DNA of 64,000 nt from Brachionus koreanus (GCA_016987375.1 PJRA01000313.1:1025711-1089710); one strand, 5' to 3'. Counted from the stretch's first letter, positions 1 to 12,213 are shown. Numbers and translations: made by a program. Notes: a model not told the origin generated them from the sequence alone.

Positions 1-112
1 TGAAATTAAACAAAAACAAACATTTTAGTAACTGAAGTATAATCAAAGACAGCTACTATAACGAGCCCTATATGGGTTTCGTTTACAGGGTAAAACCTGT
101 CGTAGCTTATTC

Positions 113-147
<35 letters not shown>

Positions 148-2487
148 TTTTTTTGGAATATTAGATTTCTAATTTAAGAAGTCAAACGGTTCATATTTTC
201 TTTTTAAAATTTATTCTGAAAAGACTAGTGAGAAAATTTTTACTAAAAATTTTATAATAAATAATATACTTTAGATGAAAAATCTAAATTTAAAATTTCG
301 ATTAAATTTTCAATAATTATTCTCTAAACTACGAAAAACATTCGTTCAGAATTTTATCTTTTAGTCATGCAAACATGATGATTTTCTATTGCTGATTTTC
401 TTTTTCTATTGCATCTTGATAGATAAAAAAAATTAAAAAAAATAATTTTAAATTCATTTAAAAATTAAATTCTTGATAAATAAATATAAAGAATCTTAAT
501 AAGAAATTTTTGCATTAATTTGGTACTTTTATCAGCGATAATTTTTTTTTTTAATTATTAATAATATTTATAATAAATTAGTAATATTCTTTAGAAAAAC
601 ATTTAAAATTTTTGAAAAATCTAAATATTTTAATTAGTTTATGACGAGTCTGTTGGATTAGGTCGAATATTGGAAATCATCGATGGTAATTAATGGATCA
701 ACAAAACTTACTTTCAAAGTTATAATGTTTAAATCAGATATTTGAAGATATTTGAAATTATTCAATTCTCAAAATATTGAAGTTTCAAGATTTTAAAACC
801 CAAATTACAGTCACAAGTATCTGATAATAGCTGCTTTCTTAAAGCTTATATCAGCTAATATCAGTTAAAATTTCCTAATATTTTAAAAAAAATTTAATGT
901 TGATTTGTTAATTTCCATGGATAAAAATAAATTTTGTCAAATCTAAAAATATATTTTTTGACAAAATCTAAATCTAAATTTTTTTTTTAAAGTCAAACTA
1001 AAAATACAACTAAGATTCCTATAAATCAGACTTAGGAATGCTCAAATAAAAAGTTAACTTTCAATTTCCGAAAATAAATCTTATCAAAAGCTGATTATCA
1101 AAAGATTAAATTATTTAAATTTTTACAGACTGGAAAAAACTTAAATATTAGAGCATTTAATTCTCTATCAGAAAATGTGTCGATCGATTTGATTCGATTG
1201 ATAAAATTCTGAGATAACAATCTTAAATAAGATATACTTTGAGACTGTAAAAATTCAGATCCTAAAAAATTTTTTTACCCCCTATATGATAGTGTGAAAA
1301 AGGAGCATCGCGCTAACTTAAAATTGTAATTTAAAGTTAATATCAGATCATATTATTTCTACAGAGAATGAAGATGATATGATGTGAAAAAGTAATTTAC
1401 GATACTGAGTCTAAAATTTAAATAGATGATTTCAAATTTCTCGCTTTTATTTCCCATTTTTTATTAAAATGATCTCGCTTTATGAACTTTATTACCAAAT
1501 GCGTAAATTTCATTTTTGTTTTATTAATAACGCTTGATGCTTTAATTATTATAAATTTCACAATTAAATATGAATAATCATTTTGAATTATCAATAGGTC
1601 TTAATTATAAGATTGTAATGTTGTCTTTTTGCAAATGATGTTTCAATTTGAGCTTCTAGTTGATTAAAATCTATATCAAAAATTGAGCTGAATTTTAATT
1701 TCGTTAATAATTTTTTAATTGATCAGTTTGTATCTTACTTTTTATTTTAATCTGACGTGTTTAAAAAATAAATTTTGAGGGTTAAAAATTAGCTTGTGAC
1801 TTTAAACTGGCTTTCTTTCTGACTTAAGAACAATTAGGTTTCAATACACATTACACTTGTCAGTCTCATTTTTTAGCTTTGAAATACCACAGTTATTCAA
1901 AATAGAAATTATACCAAAATTAGTCTGACGTACGTAAAATTTTAAAAGAAGATTTTTTTTAATTTTTTTTTGAAAGAATAAAATATATCATTTTTTTCAA
2001 AAAGCAAATATTTGTTGATCAAACGTTTTTGTTTTCAATTAATTTTTATAATATGTTGACAATATCTGATTTTGATTCAAAATATTTGAACTCTTATTAA
2101 AAATTTGATTTTTTTGTGCCCAGTAATTTTCTAACAAATTTCTAATTTTTAAGTGTTTTTGCAACAACAGTGTTCTTAAAAAAGTCTTAAATTAACAAGT
2201 GGCTAACTTGTTTATTTGAAGCCCAATTGTTGATTAAGCTAAAAATAGCTAAAAAATTTAAGTGTAATAAAAGCAATTGACTGATGTATTAAAGCATTTA
2301 TAAGCGATAATTAAATCTTTGATAAAAAAATAAATAGCATTTAAAATTTTTGAACAATTTTTTTTTTGATCTTGAAAATATTTAGATAATTTTTTACCTT
2401 TGAAAACAATTGAAAGAAAAAAAAAAGCAAGCTAATTGGACTGATTGAAAAAGCGTTTGCTTGTGCAATTTGCTTAAAGCTGGAAAG
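1..2487. other. Gene-free AT-rich intergenic DNA
   Basis: No open frame with protein-like composition and no plausible exon was found on either strand. The stretch is dominated by A/T runs. The only recognisable structure is the (TTA)n-tailed module near the left edge. The right end is the 3' flank of the minus-strand gene that stops at 2488. Confidence 0.6.
51..146 (+). repeat. Structured module ending in a (TTA)n microsatellite, possible LINE 3' end
   Basis: A 60-nt block of mixed composition begins with CTACTATAACG and ends with TGTCGTAGCTTATT. It is followed by about ten TTA repeats and then (TA)n. The CTAC and GTAG near its ends can pair. A second block with the same start (CTACTATAGCG), the same end (TGACCGTAG..TATT) and the same TTA tail lies at 13803-13898. 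Non-LTR elements often end in a short structured 3' end plus a simple-repeat tail, so a retroelement tail is a reasonable guess. No coding part adjoins it. Confidence 0.35.
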
Positions 2488-4435
2488 CTATTCCTCTTCA
2501 TCTTCTGATTTTCGCACTATTTGAATTGGCTTAGGCTTTTTGGGTGCATTGCTGGAAGCTTTGCTTGGTGTTTTAGCTATTTTTGAGCTGGACAATCTTG
2601 AACTATTCATAAATTCAGATCGATTCGTATTCTGAGATTCAAAAGGGGACGAAGAGTGAGAAAGCTTGTCAAGCTCTGTCTCAGTCTGTCCCACTTCTAT
2701 GTGTGCTTTTTCTGAACTGGACTCAGCTTTCAAAATGAGATTAGTAGCAGATTTAGGATCGTCCGAAGTAGAAGAAGAAGAAGAATTTGTATTAAAACCA
2801 TCGGACAAATGAGATATTTGAGACAAGCTTCTCGAAGTTTCAGACTCTTTCTCTGAATTTGAGGATATCGTAGATTCTGATGATAGAGATGAACCTATTA
2901 ATATTTTTTAAAAAAAATTATTTCAAAATAATCTAAAACTGATTATTAAATAAAATAACATAAAATATAATCAAAATTTAATTTTTGGCTGAGGTCAAGT
3001 GAAAAATAGATTTACTTTCATAATCAGTGTTGCTTAAATCGCTTAAAATTTTTCCCTTTTGATCCTTTTCGCCATTTGTATTAAAATCTGTCGATTGACT
3101 TGAATAACTTTCAGTCGATTTTGATGAAATGCTATCACTGGCTTGTTTATTACTCGAATCATTAGCAGAATAGAAAACCCTGATGAAATTAGTAGGTAAT
3201 CTAATAAATCAAATAAAATCTTAAAGAAAAAGCTACCTTTTTTTTGATTTTTGAGGAACGAATGCGTCTCTTGTTTGCTTTGGATGTAAGTAGCCACAAT
3301 TAACAAAATTTGGAACAGGTCTTTGTGATTTAATATAGTCTCGATACATGGGAAAATTTTCACCATCATGCATTCTAAATTTATCACGTGACCATTTATC
3401 TAAAATAATTTAAATTTAAAAAAATTTTTCAAAATTTTTTTTTTTTTTTTATAAACCAATTTCTTTTTGTCTGTCTAAAAGACTTAAATATTGGGATTTT
3501 TTTGATTTCTTGAGAGGTGAAACACTATAAACTTGACATAAATTGCTCAAATATAATTTTTGTCCATTTTTTAGCTCGGGATGATTTATGTTATAAGAAC
3601 TCAAAAATTCAGGAGGTGGATTTTTGACATGTGTCTTGTCGTGTAGGCCAACTTTTCTCGTGCTCATTTCGTAAAAATATTTGATCAATTCCTCTCTTTC
3701 TTCTTTGTTCAACTCCTTTTTTTTGTTTAAATCTCCGGTGCTGATTCGCGGTCGAGTCCAACTATATGCCGATTTAGAAAAACTCTTGCTTTTGAAAGTA
3801 TTAGTCGAGTCCTCTTTAAAATTGGGTTTAAATGTACAGCCAATTGCTAAATTAAAATAATAACTGTTTCGTATTATAATGCTATAACTAGCTTACCTGA
3901 AAAATGCCGACTAGGATCTACGGCACGTTTGCTTGCCGACTGATCTCTTAAAAATTAAAAAAATTAATACAAAAAAAAATTTTTCTGTCACAGCCTACCT
4001 TGAAGAATTTGAATTTTTTTCGCTTTGGGCTTTCATTTCAATTTCTTTTTCGACCCAATCATAAAATTCATCTTTAACAAACGGCTCTCGTTTGGGCTTT
4101 GTTTTCCCACGCAAATGAGACTTTTTAATTTTAGAAAATTTTAGAATTAATTATTTAACAATCAATAATTACCCATGTTATTTTTTTGTTCAGTAGAATA
4201 AGCTTGGTGTCTGAATTTGTTATGTCATAGTAACCAGCTGATGGAGAATCGTATGGCCACGTATTCTCAGTAGAATAGCTTTCTCTTTAGGAAAAAATTT
4301 ACTCATAGATAAAGAAGAACAAAATGTAGCAAACCTGGCATATTTTTCTAGAATAATTTCCTTGGGTGCATTTACATCTATTGGCATGTAGTTGGCTGTG
4401 CGACCAGGTACCGTAAAAATAATGCTGGTGCTCAT
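2488..4435 (-). CDS. Unrecognised 502-aa protein, 8 exons, Ser-rich acidic C-terminus
   Basis: Exons in transcript order: 4335-4435, 4173-4284, 3999-4120, 3897-3946, 3457-3846, 3237-3399, 3016-3179, 2488-2894. All junctions are GT..AG and the frame stays open for 502 codons to a TAG. The start is the first ATG (MSTSIIFTVPGRTANYMPID). Residues 1 to about 330 are basic and aromatic, with short patches such as ENTWPYDSPSAGYYD, SAYSWTRPR and YRDYIKSQRPVPNF. The last ~170 residues are Ser/Asn-rich, low in complexity and end in EDEEE. There is no signal peptide, membrane segment or enzyme motif. The Tyr/Pro/Trp-rich patches recall small ciliary microtubule-associated proteins, but that is only an impression and I do not assign a family. 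It is divergent from eIF3g, whose ATG lies 2.7 kb away. Confidence 0.75.
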
Positions 4436-7107
4436 ATTGATTTATTTCTAAAATAGAACAAAGCTGCAGCTTTATTTTCTACCTTGATTAAATACTGCAA
4501 CTAACAATAAAAAGAAATAAATATCAGCATAAAAATCAAACATTAAACGTCTTGTTGAATTTAGAGTTTTTATGTAACCAAGACAACTATGATCAAAATT
4601 ATACATTTATCAATAAATATTGTATAAATTTTAAGCTAATTTTTTATCTAAAAGTCTGGATGACTTAAAAGAAATATCATTCTTATTTTTAAGAGCTCAA
4701 ATTAAAAATTCTTGAAAATAAAAATTTCTAAAACTTTTTCTAAAAAAAGCTTTGGTTTATCTGCAAAATTTTGTTTTAAAATAAATTTCAAGAAGAAAGT
4801 TTTCAAGTACCTTCTTTTAAAGCGAATAATTCAGCTATTTTTCTTTTTTTTTTTCTGATACAATTTCATGTTTGAATATTGCCGCAAGTAACTTGAAAAT
4901 ACTTAATTTAGTATTGAAACAATTAGTAAAAATCTGCTTTAAATCCGATTTACCTTTAGGAAAAATAAACAACATTTTCAAAAATTTGCTTGCTTGATTA
5001 TTTCTTAAAAATATAAAATTAATATTAATTTAATGTTTATTTGAGTTTTAATGGTATTTCGTGTTTTGATTTAATCCTCTGATTAATTTTTTAAAAGCAA
5101 ATACTTTAATTTACGTTATTGCATAATCTTTTTTTTTTCTTCAATAAGGCTGCACTCTATTCTAACTTAAGCTGAATTAGTTGATCCTAAATAAAAAAAA
5201 AAGTAAATATTTAATTTACTTAAATTTAACTTGTTTCGACTCTAAAATAAATAAAGAATAAATAGAAACTTTTCAATATATTTTATTTTTATATATTCTT
5301 TTGTTTTAATTTTAATCTTAGTAGAATTTTAAATTGAAAATTCTAAAAAAATTGAATTTTCTCTTTATTTTTTATAAAATACTTTAAAAATTTAAAGGAC
5401 TTAACTTAATCAAATCTAATAACTCTTTTCATAAGTAAGGATTTTTTGCACCAATATGGATTACACAATATTTTTCCAAATTTAAAACCAAGGACCAAGT
5501 AAGTGACCAACCCTAGATGTAATCTATTTTTCTTTCAAGTTATAAGTTCACTTTGGTACTCTTAATTTTAGATTAGACTTTAGTATCATCAGCATATTCC
5601 TCACGTCTATTAATCAAAAGAGTTAAAAGTTGAAAGGATAATTACTTATTTAAAGACAAGTTACTTTTTATTTCAAAATATAAATTTTAATACAATTTTT
5701 AGATTTTTATTATGCTTTCCAGAAAATTCTACATTTGTATGTTTTCTAAATTTTTTAAATCGACAAAACAAACGAGTAGATAAAAAAATGTGTATCTTAT
5801 CATTCATTCAAGTCCCTAATAAGATTTATTTTAAATAAATAAGTCCTGTAAGAATAATTTCTAGATAATCCTGTATTCATTTTTCTTGAAATGAAATAAC
5901 TAAATTAAACAAATGCTTGTTTAAAAGTAATAGAAATATTAATTTAGAAAATAAATTGCAAATTTTGAATTCAAATAAAAAAGCCGTTCTTTTACAATTC
6001 CATTAAAGTTTAAAATGAGATAAATGGACTAACCTATGTACAGATTTTTTCACCGCATCAAAAAAAAAATATTTTGCGGAAACTTAATAACGCACTAGAA
6101 TTAATTTATTGATCAAATTTTAACTTATCTTAAAAACGCATTGAATTAAAAAAAAAACCTCTTTGCATTGAATTCCAAAATCATTCAGCTCACCTAATTT
6201 TAAATAAAAATTCATATATGGATCTTAAAATTAAATCATTTTACTAATTCAAAATGTATTGAGCTAAGTAAAAAAAGGAGGACCCATTTAAAATTTAAAT
6301 CTTCTTACAATTCTTTTTTTAATAAGTTTAAATTATTCACTTTACGAAAACTGTACATCTTTAAATTGTTTCTAAAAATTTGTTTTCCTTGATTCTAAGC
6401 ATTTTATCAGTAAATGCAAGGAAAGCTTTATTTTTCATTATATTTACACCGAATCCACGTTAAACATCATTTGAGAATAAAAATTTCTCTAATTGAAGAC
6501 AAAAAAATAGTTAAGTTGAGGCAAAATTATAATTTCTGTATCAATCAATTTTGTTACAAAAGTTTTGAAGTAAAAAATAAAATTAAAAGTTTTTTGTTTA
6601 CTAAGAAAACAAAATCCTTCAAAAAACCTAAACATATTTAAACACTTTTTTCCTTAATAATTTTTAACAATCATTAAAAATTTAATCATAAATAGGCAAA
6701 ATAAAAAATATTTATGTTTTTTTTTAAATTTAAATATATTGATAAATATTTTAGAAAAATCTCCTATATTTAAAGCTGAAAAAAAGTTGAGTTAGTTTAG
6801 AAAAAATGCTCGTTTTTGGAAGCTAAATTTGGAAAAAATTTAAATCCTAAATATTAAAACTTTTAGTAAGAAAGCTTTGCAAAATTTGAAATAAAAATTA
6901 ATCAAAATTAATTTTTTTTTCTATATTCAAATATATGCCTAAATAAAAATTATCCACATGCATGAAATATTCCAAATCTTTGGCAATACATTTTTATAAA
7001 TAAAACTAGAAATTTTTCAACCAATTTAACTCATTGAGCAATTTATTCAATTAAATTAATCAAGCTAATAATTAATTTTTGTTTAGAAAACATTTTTGTA
7101 AAGAAAA
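4436..7107. other. Intergenic region between divergent genes
   Basis: This 2.7-kb AT-rich region separates the minus-strand unknown gene from eIF3g. It must hold both promoters, but no element stands out against the A/T background. The only recognisable content is the reverse-transcriptase fragment at 5430-5612. Confidence 0.6.
5430..5612 (-). mobile_element. Non-LTR retrotransposon RT fragment with YADD motif (copy A)
   Basis: Read on the minus strand, this piece encodes EEYADDTKV, then a stop, then SKIKSTKVNL, a stop, LERKID and WSLVLNLEKYCVIHIGAKNP. YADD (codons at 5585-5596) is the catalytic motif of reverse transcriptase. The W..xLNxEK..V.HIG..NP segment is the conserved region just after it in LINE-type (Jockey/CR1/RTE-like) enzymes. 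The piece is truncated at both ends and carries in-frame stops, so it is dead. Positions 5433-5582 match 8971-9119 in reverse complement with only a few differences. The clade cannot be fixed from this fragment. Confidence 0.75.
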
Positions 7108-8222
7108 ATGCCTATTGTTGAACAGAGGTAAATTTTTTTTGCTAGTATTTGCCAATTTAAGAAATTTTTTGTTTAAGTGGACTCAATTGGGCCAATGAAA
7201 TAGATGAAAAAGACATAGGTTTTTTTTTTATTTAAACCATTGAATGAATGAACTGATGCTGAGCTATTTTTTTTATGAAGAAATCGAAGTCAATGAAGAG
7301 GGATTCAAAAAAGTAATCGAATACAAGATAGAAAATGAGAAAAAATATAAAGTAAAATAAAATTTTTCAAAAAATTTGCTCTGATTATTTTTATTTAAAA
7401 TCAGATTACAAATATTTTTAAAGTGGAAAAAGTGAGACTTCCCAAATCTGTAGCACAGAGAAAGGTAATTAAAAAAAAATTGGATTGTTTTATTTAGTCA
7501 TTATTTTTGTTGAGGAATGGAAAAAATTTGGGGATTCAGCAGGAGATGCTCCTGGCCTTAATCCAGCAACCACAGTTATTACCGATGAAGTCTTAATGCA
7601 GTTTTTGTCCAAGAAAGAGGTTATTCAAACACAAAATTTCAAATTTATTTTTAATTGTATTTATTATCTAGGAAGTAGAAAAAACTGAGACACCAGCTCC
7701 AGCTGCTGTTTCAGCCATCAAATGTAGATTATGCAAAGGTGATCATTGGAGTGCCAAATGTCCTCATAAAGACATTTTGGAGGCCAAATTTGCTGCTGAG
7801 GCTATTCAAAAAGGTTTTTTTTCTTATAGCAAATAATTTTTTTTCAAATTATTTTAATTTAAGAAACTTCAGCTGCTGCTAGTTCTTCAGGAGCTTATAT
7901 TCCACCGTCAAGACGACCAGGCGCTAATGCAGCAACAACTGCTGGCAAAAAAGTCGACTACGGAAAATCGTTAAATAAAGATGACTTTAGTGTAAGAGTA
8001 AGCAATTTGCCTGAGGAAGCCACTGAAGCAGATTTACAAGAGCTTTTTAAACCCTTCGGAAAAGTTACGCGTGTGTTTTTGGCTAAAGATAAAACAAAAC
8101 AAGTATCTAGAGGTTTTGCATTTGTTACATTTTCAAATAAAGATGAAGCTCAGCGGGCCATTTGGGGAGTCAATGATTACGGTTACAACCATCTCATTTT
8201 AAAAGTAGAATGGTCAAAATAA
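7108..8222 (+). CDS. EIF3G: Eukaryotic translation initiation factor 3 subunit G (eIF3g)
   Basis: Exons: 7108-7127, 7178-7218, 7281-7351, 7405-7464, 7515-7619, 7672-7813, 7864-8222, giving 265 aa. eIF3g is a peripheral subunit of the eIF3 complex. It binds the 40S ribosome and promotes scanning and reinitiation in the cytoplasm. The N-terminal half has the family block EWKKFGDSAGDAPG..ATT (from residue 65). A CCHC zinc knuckle follows (C117, C120, H124, C129 in CRLCKGDHWSAKC). The C-terminus is an RRM with RNP2 VRVSNL (190-195) and RNP1 RGFAFVTF (229-236), ending HLILKVEWSK as in animal orthologues. It is shorter than human eIF3g (about 320 aa), mostly in the N-terminus and linker. The six introns are 50-62 nt. 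An AATAAA lies at 8301-8306, about 80 nt past the stop. Confidence 0.95.
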
Positions 8223-9783
8223 TTTTAAAATCTAACCAAATAAGTAAAACAATTTCACAATCTAGCCAAATATGGACTTATTTGGTTATGATATATTAAA
8301 AATAAAAATCATTTCGATTAATTTTCTATTTTTAATTTTTCCATAATTTAAATATTTGAAAATATGAATACGATTTTGTTTGATTTTCAAAATTCTTAAA
8401 AAAAGAATCTAATCAGCCATCAATTGATGATTCATTACTTTGATTTTTCTTATAAAAAAATAATTTAAAAGGATCTCATGACATTACACTTTCAATTAAC
8501 TTTCATTTTCAAAAAATCCACGCATTTTTTTCCACAATATTTAATTTTTTAAAATTTCTTCAAATTTGTCACAGATTTGTTCTCTTTTTTAATTAATATT
8601 TGAAAAAAAAATATCTTGAAAAACTAAAAAATGAAGTTTACATTTATCAGAGATCTTGTTAGAAATAATGTCTTAAAAAAGCAACCTTAGGTCTTGTAGT
8701 TCTAATTATATCATTGTTTCGACTATCTCTACCAAAAGTAAAATTAACTTTAATTTGGAAGATGGTGAATGTGACAAGACAAGTTTCTTTTTAAGAAAAG
8801 TAACAGACTTAATGCTGTCAATTATCGGTTTCTTTCCTTTACAAATTGTCTCTGCAAGATTCTAGAGAGTCAACTAAAAGATAAAGCACAATCTATTATC
8901 TGATGCACAACATGGTTTTATGCCAAAAGAGTACTTTCTATCAACAAGTCTATCATTTTCGAAAAATATAAAAGTCTAATCTAAAATTAAGAGTACCAAA
9001 GTGAACTTATAACTTGAAAGAAAAATAGATTAAATTTAGGGTTGGTCACTTACTTGGTCCTTGGTTTTAAATTTGGAAAAATATTGTGTAATCAATATTG
9101 GTGCAAAAAATCCTTACTTTGATTTTATCATTAATTGCAAGTATGACACAAGGAGAATAACTAAAGCGACACGAAATTATTAATTTTGAGAATGATTTAA
9201 TTTTTTTTGTAATCAGGAGTGCAATTTGAGAAAACATAATAAGGAAGAAGTGAAAAATTGTATGTATAGGTATCATTTAAACTTAATTTAAACAAACCAT
9301 TTCAAAAATAATCTAGACAAATTGCTTCAAAGAATCTTTACTCGAAAGAGTCGTAGTATTAAAATACTGCTGATTCTTTTTTATTATATTTTAAAAAATG
9401 CATACTTTCGTTAAATAAAATAAATTTGTCATGAAAACTTTAGCAAAAATTGATTTTTTCTTCATTAACTTTGCCTCATGAAATGTGTAAGGCATAGTTA
9501 AATCATTCAGATGACTTAACATAGTTTACAATATTAGCATGTTATCATAATGTCCTTGATTTTCAAAATATTGGTATTTCAATAGTTCAATAGTTTAATA
9601 TAATTTGGATTAATTTTAAATAATTTTATAATAAAAAAATTTAGAAAAATGTTAATTAAAGAATGCTTTATGATAAAAAATAAAAAATTTTTAAAAACAT
9701 TTAAAATTTTGAAGCTATGCTCATGTGATTTGAATAAGAAGTAATATGATTAAAAATTCTTTTTCAAACAGTTTTTTTCCGAA
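8223..9783. other. Intergenic region with retrotransposon remnant
   Basis: This region lies between eIF3g and CCDC22, both on the plus strand. Apart from the decayed reverse-transcriptase piece at 8730-9230 it is plain AT-rich DNA with no exon-like segment. Confidence 0.6.
8730..9230 (+). mobile_element. Decayed non-LTR retrotransposon RT, internally deleted (copy B)
   Basis: Shifting between frames, the plus strand reads WKMVNVT, then NAVNYRFLSF, CKILE and DAQHGFMPK. These correspond to the WK.A.V.PIFKKG, NYRPISL, CKILE and QHGF.P.RS blocks of LINE-type reverse transcriptases. The sequence then jumps to the post-YADD part (V-stop-SKIKSTKVNL-stop-LERKID and WSLVLNLEKYCVINIGAKNP), with a weaker continuation FENDL..VI to about 9225. 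Roughly 100 or more residues, including YADD itself, are missing between about 8960 and 8971. Several frameshifts and stops are present. The 8971-9119 segment is nearly identical to copy A at 5433-5582, stops included. Confidence 0.75.
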
Positions 9784-11951
9784 ATGGAAGAGGTAGACAA
9801 AATATTAATTCAATCGCTTCGTTCAAATGGATGGTAAATAAAAAAATTAATTTAATTCGTTTATTTAATTTTTTAATTCAAAGCAACATCAAAGACGATG
9901 TCACCAGCTTGGCTCAATTTGATCAAGAGATTTTAATTGAGTCTGTTGCTAATTTGTTAAATTTAATTCAACAGTTAACTTCTCCCGATGCAGAAAAATT
10001 ACTAACCAAGCTACCACCAAATACTGCTGTTAAATTCAGAGTTTGCACAAAATACGCAAACTTATGTCAATCTTTAGGCTATAAAAATGAGCTTGGATAT
10101 CAAACTTTATTGTATCCTAATGAAAGTGAATCCAGGAAATTGCTTATGTTCTTGGTAGAAAAGCTAAACAAAGAAGCAATGTCATCTAATGATGAAGATC
10201 AAATTCAGGCTAATAATAGAGCTAAAAAAGACTTCAATTTTTTGATCGCTGAAAAGACCAAAAAATTGCTAAACAAATTTTGGATACCACCTTACTTAAA
10301 GCCAAATGGTCTAAGACGAGATGATAACTGCTTTTTAAAAGAAGTATTTTTATGACAATAATTTGGCAAAAAAAAAATCAAATTTTAAAGGGCATTCGTT
10401 TTGAGAAAAAATTTAATGCTTTGTCATTAATTACATCTGATTTTACCAGTAATTCTAAAACAAAAAAATATGAGCGCAATTTCAGTCAAAAATATTTGAA
10501 ATTTGTTACTGACCAAGCAGTAAAGTCGAATTTATTGAATTCCTTAATTGAACAAAATACTTTGAACAAAATAAAAGAAAATGCACTGATCAAGTTAATT
10601 TTAAAATAAATAAATTTTTTGTAAATTTTTTTATAGCTTTAAAGTATTATTTTAGTTCTGATCAGAAAAAAGAAATAGCAAAGTCTGAAAAATATGAGGC
10701 AATCGACGAATTAAAAAAATCGATAAAGATAATATTGGATCAAACCTTTGAAATTTCTAAAGAGAGAGCACTGTTAATAAACGAGACAGATTTGGCCGAC
10801 ATTGAAGCTCAGTCTAGCATTAATGTAAAAAATATGTTTGCCAAAGTTTCCCGCTTCCAGCATTCTGAAAAACTCCAATTTACAGAAAAAGAAACAGACA
10901 AGAATGTTTCAATTTCAAATGCTCCAGAACAAGCAAGATTTATTTTTATAAAAAATTTTTTTTTTTATTTTTTTTTTAAAGAGGACTGAAGAGGAAATTT
11001 CTAATTTGAAAGATAAATTAGAAAATTTAAATAAAGAATTTGAATCAATTAAGAGCGAAATTGATTTAACAAAGCAGAATAAAATAGAAGCTGTAGAAAC
11101 AAAATATAAAGATCAAACTGTTCACAATAAAAGTATTGAAGATAGAATAGCACTAAAAAAGAAAACCATCAATTTGATAAATGATGCCCCTATGAACATA
11201 TTAAAGCTAAAAGTAAAAAATTTTATTTTTAACTTAACGCTTTTTAATCTTTTTTTTTCTTCAGGAAGAAATTAATTTACATGAAAAAAAAATGACGAAA
11301 TTAAGAAACGAATGGAATGCACATAAGGAGGCCTTGGAAATGAGAAAAAAGACTCTTGAAGATGAAATTTTAAATCAAAAAGGAAAAATGAATCAAACCA
11401 TTGATGAAACAAAAAATTTAAAACGCCAAATTACTGATTTAAGCGGTGATTTAAGTCAAAAAGATAGTTTACTGTCTGAATTGAGTAAAGAAATAGCATC
11501 ACTTGAAAAATCCGAGTCCAAACATTCAAATAGACAATTTTATACCAAGAGAATACTTGAAATATGTTCTAACATTGATCGTCAAAGAAAAGAAATAGAC
11601 AAAATTTTAGTCGAGACTAAATCCATCCAGAAAGAATTGAACCAAATGAATGGAAAATTGGAGAGAATTTTCAATGCAACTGATGAACTCATTTACAAAG
11701 ACGCAAAACTATCTGAAACCAATAAAATGGTCTACAAGATATTTATAAATATAAATGGTCAATATGAAAAATTAATAGAGGATTTAGAGCAAATAAGTCA
11801 CTTTGAGAGAGAATGTCGCGACTTGGAAGAACAGGTCAACTTAGAATCGCACAGTAAAACAAGTGATAATATGCATAAAGTACTGAGCGATTTGAAGCAG
11901 ATTAAAAAAGAAAATGAAGAATTAACTGCTAAAATTAGACAAAACAATTAA
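9784..11951 (+). CDS. CCDC22: Coiled-coil domain-containing protein 22 (CCDC22)
   Basis: Exons: 9784-9833, 9884-10343, 10391-10593, 10656-10932, 10982-11212, 11265-11951, giving 635 aa (human CCDC22 is 627). CCDC22 pairs with CCDC93 and COMMD proteins in the CCC complex, which works with retriever and WASH in endosomal recycling. In vertebrates it also affects NF-kB through cullin ligases. The N-terminus (MEEVDKILIQSLRSNG, then QSLGYKNELGYQTLLYPNE near residues 75-95) matches the calponin-homology-like NN-CH fold of the family. From about residue 330 the protein is a long coiled coil. The C-terminal block TKRILEICSNIDRQRKEI, then KLERIFNATDELIYKDAK, is the most conserved. Intron 4 (10933-10981) uses GC..AG ends; no GT near the required junction keeps the frame. 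An AATAAA lies at 12013. Confidence 0.93.
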
Positions 11952-12213
11952 AGCTTTATCTTTAATATTTTACTAAGATTTTCTAATTTAAAAATATTTA
12001 TTAAAAATTTAAAATAAAAAATTATTTTGAGTCATAAAAAATTTTGCGTTTTTTAAAATGTTGGATATTTTAGATTTTAGAAATTTTTTAATTCTAAATT
12101 TTTAATAAATATTAAATTTTAAAATAAACAGAATTGAATGCTCTTCAAAATTATGTTTCACTATTTGTTTATTTAATTCAAAAAACTTAAAAACTTTAAA
12201 ATTTTGGTGCTGT

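Noticed and set aside
6414..6641. 75-codon open frame in the intergenic region before eIF3g
   Set aside because: Lys/Phe/Asn-rich chance composition, no family resemblance, no splice context.
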